Below, in pieces: positions 7,043 through 10,808 of a stretch of 10,808 bases of DNA. The notes below the pieces were generated by a model. The model searched no databases, had not been told where the DNA came from, and worked only from the letters and a program-made list of their open reading frames with translations. Within the stretch, counting starts at the first letter, position 1. Every line of letters begins with the position of its first letter. The translations under genes were made by a program, and so were the position numbers. Source of the stretch: DAMBHY01 sp032068765 (lineage in GTDB: Bacteria > Bacteroidota > Bacteroidia > Bacteroidales > Dysgonomonadaceae); NCBI GenBank assembly GCA_032068765.1, contig DAMBHY010000028.1, forward strand, positions 1 to 10,808. Direction: 5' to 3'.

Positions 7043-7276
7043 ATGAAATGCACAAATCTAAAACTAAGTTTATTAGCATCTGTATCATTGCTATTAAGCA
7101 TAACATCTTGCCGACAATTGAACGAAAATCTTTCAGAAAATGAAGAACCCTTGAACAGAGAAAGCAAAAGTATATCTGCTAAAGTTGTTGAAGACAGCAC
7201 ACAGGTAGAAAGTGCATCTGAAGTTTCCAATCTTGATTCTCCGGATGAAGATCCTAAAATTCCACCAAGAAAATAA
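7043..7276 (+). CDS. Small predicted lipoprotein
   Basis: The protein has 77 residues from ATG 7043. An upstream in-frame ATG at 6968 would add 25 hydrophilic residues before the signal sequence and is unlikely. The N-terminus MKCTNLKLSLLASVSLLLSI ends in a lipobox-like TSC (Cys at residue 24), implying lipid attachment after export. The remainder is acidic and serine-rich and ends PDEDPKIPPRK. It has no domain I recognise and is probably disordered. It is divergent from the TPR-AraC gene, a frequent arrangement for a regulator and a target or sensor partner, though that link is inference. The insertion sequence begins about 30 bases after its stop, so any downstream operon partner has been separated from it. 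Confidence 0.72.
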   Translation: MKCTNLKLSLLASVSLLLSITSCRQLNENLSENEEPLNRESKSISAKVVEDSTQVESASEVSNLDSPDEDPKIPPRK

Positions 7277-7305
7277 AAGATATGCGGAAAAGAACAGAAT
7301 CTTAG

Positions 7306-7318
7306 GAGCCTGTTTAAA
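7306..7318 (+). repeat. Left terminal inverted repeat of the IS
   Basis: GAGCCTGTTTAAA, the left end of the IS5-type element. It lies 135 bases before the transposase start and about 30 bases after the lipoprotein stop codon. Confidence 0.75.
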
Positions 7319-7440
7319 AATTAAATTAGAAAAATTCGTATGAAGATAATTTTATTAAAAATATTTCATAAATAAATGATTGTCAGTTGTTTATGTTGAT
7401 TATTTTTCATAACTTGTTGGTTCTAAATCAATTAAGTTAT

Positions 7441-8250
7441 ATGAGAAATTATTCTACAAACATTACTGACAATCAGTGGCAATTTATAAAAAATACTTTA
7501 GAATTAGGTGATAGAAAACGAAAATATGATTTGAGAACCATTTGGAACGGTATTATGTATTTGGTAAAAACAGGCTGTCAATGGAGGATGCTCCAAAATG
7601 ATTTTCCAAAATGGCAGTTGGTTTACTACTATTATAACAAATGGAAAGAAAGAGAAGATTTTGATTTGCTGCTTTCAAAACTTCGGGAAAAAGTAAGACT
7701 GAAAAGAAACCAGAACCGAGAACCGAGTTTGGGAATAATGGACAGCCAAAGCGTAAAATGGGGAAACAACCGTTCGTTAAACGGTTTTGACGGAAATAAA
7801 AAAGTAAAAGGAATAAAACGACACGTTGTAGTGTATAAAAATGGTTTTCTTTTGGCGGTAATGATTTCCGTAGCCAATGTTCACGACAGCAAGGCAGTAG
7901 AATTGCTAATGAGAACGTTATCGTATTTTTTAAGTCTTGTGAAAATTATTTTGGCAGATGGAGGTTACAGAGGAAAAATATTAGAATAAGTAAAGAGAAA
8001 ATTTGGCTATCGAATGTTGTAATGAGAAGTGATGAAAAAAAGGAGGATTTAAACCCATTTCCAAAAGAAGGATTATCGAATGAATATTTTTCTGGTTTGA
8101 TAATGACAGAAGATTATGTAGAAATTACGAACTTGTAATGGAAAATTCTGAACTGCGAAGTACATCTCACGAATACCATTGAAAAAATAAAAAAACAAGT
8201 GAGTAAACAATGGTCAAATTATCCGCTATAAAAAATATTGAACATAATTT
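7441..8250 (+). pseudogene. IS5-family transposase, broken in its C-terminal third
   Basis: The open part runs from ATG 7441 to a TAA at 7987-7989 (182 residues). An ATG at 7387 lies in the leader and is not the family start. It has the N-terminal IS5 domain (TDNQWQFIKNTL, GCQWRMLQNDFPKW) and two of three DDE residues, Asp101 in MDSQSVK and Asp173 in LADGGYRG. After the stop the same protein can be followed across frames: VKRKFGYR, then VMRSDEKK (from about 8020), then KPISKRRIIE in another frame (8051-8080). The Glu codon 8078-8080 is the expected third catalytic residue, and it is followed at once by TGA (8081-8083) where the family has Arg. FWFDNDRRLCRNYELVMENS comes next, with fragments up to MVKLSAIK near 8210. 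At least two frameshifts and two stops show that it is inactive. Confidence 0.88.
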
Positions 8251-8258
8251 ACAGGCTC
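8251..8258 (-). repeat. Right terminal inverted repeat of the IS
   Basis: ACAGGCTC on the plus strand is the reverse complement of the first eight bases of the left end (GAGCCTGT). The element ends 7 bases before ATG 8266 of the next gene. Confidence 0.7.
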
Positions 8259-8265
8259 TAAATTC

Positions 8266-9426
8266 ATGAAGAAAATTTTATTTATAACCATTTACTTTGG
8301 TGATTTACCTTGGTTTTTTAATTATTTTTATACATCCTGTTTAGATAATAAAGATGTTGATTTTATTTTTTTCGGAGATAAACTTGCCCCATCTTTTAAT
8401 GCTGAAAATATTAAAGTTGTAGATTTTAGTATTGAAAAATTTAATCTTTTAGCATCTGAAAAATTGGGATTTGATATTAATGTAAAGAAGGGTTACAAAA
8501 TTTGTGATTTTAGACCTGCTTTTGGAGATATTTTGCAGCAATACATTACCGGATATGATTTTTGGGCTATATGTGATATGGATATTGTCCTTGGTAATAT
8601 TCGTGGCTTTTTAACCGATGACCTTTTAAATGAATTTGATTTTATTTCTGTTAAACCAGAATATCCTGCTGGATATATGTCAATCTTTAGAAATACTGAA
8701 TCAGTAAATTCACTGTATAAAAAAAGCCCCTATTATAAATTTATTTTTCAGGAGGAAAAAAATTATATGTTTGACGAGTGTGCTGGTTGTTATAGTGAAG
8801 TAATTTCAGGAGTAAACATCCTTGATACTAAAAGTAAGACGGATTCAATACATCACCTTCTTGAATTAAATAAGGATAAAGTAAATTCTCTCTTTGAGTA
8901 TTTTTCAATTGAAGGTATGCCAGGCAACATAAAATATAAAAATGGAATTCTCACTTATAAGAGTAAATACGAGATATTGGTTTATCATTTAAGCGATTAT
9001 AAAAAGAATTTATTATCTGACAAAAGTAATTATCCTATTTATCCTGAGGAATTTTCCATTAATAGATATAGTATTTCTGTTAATAGTGGTAAGATAGGGA
9101 TTAAAAAAATTAAAGATTTTTTTAAGTTGTTTAAATTCAACATTTATAAACTTTCAGATAGAATATTGCTTTCAATATATCCAAGAAAAGCAACAAATTT
9201 TAAAGAGGGATTTTATAGATATATGGATCATAATCTTCAAATTATTAAATATTCAGGAGCATCAATATGGAGTGAAAATAATGTACCATATAAGCTATAC
9301 AAATCTTATCTATTTCCTGATTTTGCTTATTTGAAACAAATGAATAAATATGCAAAAGTAGGTAAAGACTATATAGAAATATATGAAAATAATGGAACTC
9401 CATTTACTTATGAAATGTTCCACTGA
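8266..9426 (+). CDS. DUF6625-type glycosyltransferase-like protein
   Basis: The protein has 386 residues and begins MKKILFITIYFGDLPWFFNY, the typical start of the DUF6625 family, which resembles GT-A glycosyltransferases. Supporting segments are FNLLASEKLGFD (59-70), YKICDFRPAFGDIL (77-90), and FWAICDMDIVLGNIRGF (99-115). The last contains a DxD metal-binding motif (Asp104, Asp106) expected to hold a nucleotide-sugar with its divalent metal. A further acidic and aromatic segment, NYMFDECAG, follows near residue 165. No signal peptide or membrane helix is evident, so it is probably cytoplasmic. The donor and acceptor are unknown. It lies 63 bases upstream of a bacteriocin-like peptide gene, so a peptide acceptor is possible but unproven; surface polysaccharide is the more ordinary alternative. 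The upstream IS ends 7 bases before the ATG, so the native promoter has been displaced. The gene is markedly AT-rich. Confidence 0.82.
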   Translation: MKKILFITIYFGDLPWFFNYFYTSCLDNKDVDFIFFGDKLAPSFNAENIKVVDFSIEKFNLLASEKLGFDINVKKGYKICDFRPAFGDILQQYITGYDFWAICDMDIVLGNIRGFLTDDLLNEFDFISVKPEYPAGYMSIFRNTESVNSLYKKSPYYKFIFQEEKNYMFDECAGCYSEVISGVNILDTKSKTDSIHHLLELNKDKVNSLFEYFSIEGMPGNIKYKNGILTYKSKYEILVYHLSDYKKNLLSDKSNYPIYPEEFSINRYSISVNSGKIGIKKIKDFFKLFKFNIYKLSDRILLSIYPRKATNFKEGFYRYMDHNLQIIKYSGASIWSENNVPYKLYKSYLFPDFAYLKQMNKYAKVGKDYIEIYENNGTPFTYEMFH

Positions 9427-9489
9427 ATTATAGGTATAGCGGAAACCGAAAAGCTTATAGAGTAGGTATAAAAATAATTCTTTTTTACT

Positions 9490-9657
9490 ATGAAAAAGAT
9501 TAGTTTAAGTACTGTTAAAAACAGTATGCGTAGAGATGAGCTAAGAGCAATCAAAGGTGGAAGTGCATGTATCCATGGTTGTAAAGGTGCTCCAATTTGT
9601 GACCTTTATGGTTATAAGTCTGAATGTGGTTCAAACCCTCCTGTTTGTTGCACTTAA
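9490..9657 (+). CDS. Bacteriocin-like peptide precursor with double-glycine leader and six cysteines
   Basis: This 55-residue peptide has a leader MKKISLSTVKNSMRRDELRA followed by IKGG (Gly-Gly at 23-24). That is the LSRDEL..I.GG leader pattern of Bacteroidota natural-product and bacteriocin-type precursors, which are normally cut at the double glycine by a peptidase-containing ABC exporter. The predicted core is 31 residues with Cys at 27, 31, 37, 46, 53 and 54, enough for three disulfides or thioether-type modification, and contains several Gly and Pro. The core starts SACIHGCKG. The gene follows the glycosyltransferase-like gene by 63 bases and is closed by its own hairpin terminator. No maturation enzyme or exporter is in the window other than that possible glycosyltransferase. 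A diverged relative follows at 9795. Confidence 0.85.
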   Translation: MKKISLSTVKNSMRRDELRAIKGGSACIHGCKGAPICDLYGYKSECGSNPPVCCT

Positions 9658-9667
9658 TCTTTTATTT

Positions 9668-9712
9668 GGAGCATTATATAATATATAATAATGTAATGCT
9701 CCATCTTTATTT
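9668..9712 (+). terminator. Hairpin terminator after the peptide gene
   Basis: The arms GGAGCATTA (9668-9676) and TAATGCTCC (9694-9702) pair perfectly over nine bases around a 17-base AT-only loop with one G. They are followed by ATCTTTATTT. The hairpin starts 11 bases after the stop codon of the six-cysteine peptide gene, so it probably ends or attenuates that transcript before the second peptide gene. Confidence 0.75.
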
Positions 9713-9794
9713 ATGAATATCCTGAAGTAATAATCTTAAAATAGGAAGCAAGTTTAAAAAGTGTTAATTATTTCCTTAGAGCAGTAGATTATTT

Positions 9795-9944
9795 ATAAAA
9801 AAAATCAGTTTAATACTGTTAAAAAGTATGTTTAGAAATGATTTACGAGTTGTTAAAGGTGGAAGCGCTTGCAAACGTTTGTGCATCATCCCTCTTACTA
9901 TGCCTTCGGATAGCCTACCTGAATCTTTAATCATTAATTTATAA
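9795..9944 (+). pseudogene. Second double-glycine-leader peptide gene, start codon lost (ATA)
   Basis: This frame aligns with the 9490 peptide gene base by base through its leader. Here the ATG position is ATA (9795-9797), followed by KKISL. Two small deletions, of one and two bases, cancel so that the frame returns for MFRNDLRVVKGGSACKRLC. The double glycine and the following SAC are kept. The frame then stays open to TAA 9942-9944, giving a core of about 26 residues with two cysteines, ending in an acidic and hydrophobic tail (PSDSLPESLIINL). Translation could begin at the internal ATG 9828, giving 38 residues with a shortened leader, or rarely at ATA. It lies three bases before the GLPGLI gene, so it may persist as a leader cistron. 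It is either a decaying paralogue or a gene with an unusual start. Confidence 0.7.
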
Positions 9945-9947
9945 ACT

Positions 9948-10781
9948 ATGAAATTTTTCATAATAATAATGCTATTTTGTTTTTGTAAAATAGACAGTCA
10001 AATCATAAGAGTTTACTATGAACTTACGTATCAACCAAGTAAACAATCAAAAAATACCGAAAAGGAATTGGATATATTAGAAATTAATTCAAATGTATCT
10101 GTTTTTCAAAATCATGAATCTTATGTTTTAGATTCTACATTTGCAAAAAATTTATCCAATCCAAGTGCCATTTCCAATCTATCAATTTCAAAAAAAATTA
10201 ATCACAACTTTAAAATCATAAAAGAAAAAGGCAACAAAATAAAATTTAAAGAAATTTTGGGAGGTCGACAAGTATATGAATATAATGAAGATATTAATTT
10301 AAATTGGCATTTATCTGATAGAACAAAAATTAACGCAAATAACACAATTTTAAATTCTGCTGAATGTTTGTATGGCGGTCGAAAATGGATAGCTTGGTAT
10401 GATCCCAAAACGCCAATAAATGATGGTCCATATAAATTCAGTGGACTTCCAGGATTGATTTACTCTGTCGAAGATTCCGAAAAACAATTTAGTTGGAATT
10501 TATTAGGAATTAAAAAATTAGTGGATACGAATGTAATCGAAAAAAACTTTATGGAGTTACAAAATTTTAACACTACAACTATTAAGAAAAAACAATTTAA
10601 CCAGATTAAAAAGAATTTTGAAGAAAACCCTTTAGGTAACATAAAAGAATCATTGGGTGATATGATGAATGATCAAGAAGTGATGAAAAAAATTAAAGAG
10701 AATGAAAAACGAGAACTTGAATACGCTAAAAATCATGATAATTCAATAGAAATTAAACATTGTTGTCCGATAAAAGAGTAG
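9948..10781 (+). CDS. GLPGLI family secreted protein
   Basis: The protein has 277 residues with a cleavable-looking signal sequence (about 1-17, MKFFIIIMLFCFCKIDSQ). The middle has the hallmarks of the GLPGLI family of Bacteroidota: AECLYGGRKWIAWYDPKTPI (138-157), then GPYKFSGLPGLIYSVED (160-176) containing the name motif at 166-171. The C-terminal part (about 195-277) is lysine- and glutamate-rich and helical, ending HCCPIKE with paired cysteines. The family is exported to the periplasm or cell surface and often found near Bacteroidota peptide loci, but has no established function. Its start is three bases after the second peptide frame, pointing to shared transcription. Immunity, peptide handling and surface assembly all remain open as roles. 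Confidence 0.9.
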   Translation: MKFFIIIMLFCFCKIDSQIIRVYYELTYQPSKQSKNTEKELDILEINSNVSVFQNHESYVLDSTFAKNLSNPSAISNLSISKKINHNFKIIKEKGNKIKFKEILGGRQVYEYNEDINLNWHLSDRTKINANNTILNSAECLYGGRKWIAWYDPKTPINDGPYKFSGLPGLIYSVEDSEKQFSWNLLGIKKLVDTNVIEKNFMELQNFNTTTIKKKQFNQIKKNFEENPLGNIKESLGDMMNDQEVMKKIKENEKRELEYAKNHDNSIEIKHCCPIKE

Positions 10782-10805
10782 CCTTTTTAGGCTACTCTTC
10801 TTTTT
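10774..10805 (+). terminator. Strong intrinsic terminator overlapping the GLPGLI stop codon
   Basis: The arms AAGAGTAGCC (10774-10783) and GGCTACTCTT (10790-10799) are perfectly complementary over ten bases around a loop TTTTTA. They are followed by C and five T. The left arm contains the TAG stop codon of the GLPGLI gene (10779-10781). This marks the end of the peptide/GLPGLI transcript. Confidence 0.9.
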
Positions 10806-10808
10806 AGT

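Larger units (their letters stand above)
7306..8258 (+). mobile_element. Decayed IS5-family insertion sequence
   Basis: The element is bounded by inverted ends beginning GAGCCTGTTTAAA on the left (7306-7318) and, read inward on the minus strand, GAGCCTGTAAATT on the right (8258-8246). The first eight bases are identical and the rest aligns with a small gap. It contains one transposase gene, intact in its first two thirds and broken after that. The flanks are TTAG on the left and TAAA on the right, so no exact target duplication is visible. It sits between the lipoprotein gene and the glycosyltransferase-like gene, with its right end only 7 bases from the latter's ATG. Confidence 0.8.

Noticed and set aside
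7387..7440. Upstream start for the IS transposase
   Set aside because: The added residues are leader-like and hydrophobic. The family start corresponds to ATG 7441.
9776..9961. Minus-strand ORF across the second peptide gene
   Set aside because: It is antisense to the peptide and to the GLPGLI start, with no protein-like features. The plus strand explains the sequence by alignment to the first peptide gene.
1..10808. CRISPR arrays, tRNA or rRNA genes
   Set aside because: I found no regularly spaced short repeats, tRNA cloverleaf or rRNA-like sequence.

Overview
The window looks like accessory DNA from a low-GC Bacteroidota genome, most likely a Flavobacteriia/Weeksellaceae member such as Chryseobacterium or Elizabethkingia. 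The pointers are a TPR-AraC hybrid regulator, a GLPGLI-family secreted protein, double-glycine-leader bacteriocin-like peptides, an IS5-type transposase, a match to the Bacteroidetes TTTG-N19-TAnnTTTG promoter, and a PRTRC cassette of the kind carried by integrative elements and plasmids. The genus is inferred from these families, not from any marker gene.

Left part (1-2882, + strand): after a terminator-like hairpin come three genes of a PRTRC (ParB-related, ThiF-related) cassette. They are a conserved hypothetical in the slot before protein B, PRTRC protein B, and a ThiF/E1-like protein. B and ThiF overlap by ATGA. The ThiF gene carries one in-frame TAA at codon 193, and its reading frame then continues to the usual family C-terminus, so it is a nonsense-interrupted gene. 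The start of the first gene is also uncertain, because a second frame looks coding over its first 180 bases.

Middle (2883-5096, mostly - strand): two paralogous small proteins each join a sigma-70 region 4-like helix-turn-helix to a domain resembling the RNA polymerase alpha C-terminal domain. Each is followed directly after its stop codon by a copy of the same 111-base non-coding repeat. I count 9 mismatches and no gaps between the copies, which is far more similar than the two coding regions are. The first paralogue has a very good Bacteroidetes promoter. A 610-base stretch without a convincing gene follows, containing a 71-base nested palindrome and possible gene debris. It may mark the edge of the PRTRC element.

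Right part (5097-10808): a membrane-spanning TPR-AraC regulator (- strand) diverges from a small lipoprotein gene. A decayed IS5-family element follows, with its right inverted repeat ending 7 bases before a DUF6625-type glycosyltransferase-like gene. Then come a six-cysteine double-glycine-leader peptide gene with its own terminator, a second leader peptide gene that has lost its ATG, and a GLPGLI-family secreted protein ending in a terminator that overlaps its stop codon. Together these look like one end of a bacteriocin/RiPP-type locus. No maturation enzyme or exporter is inside the window, apart from the possible glycosyltransferase.
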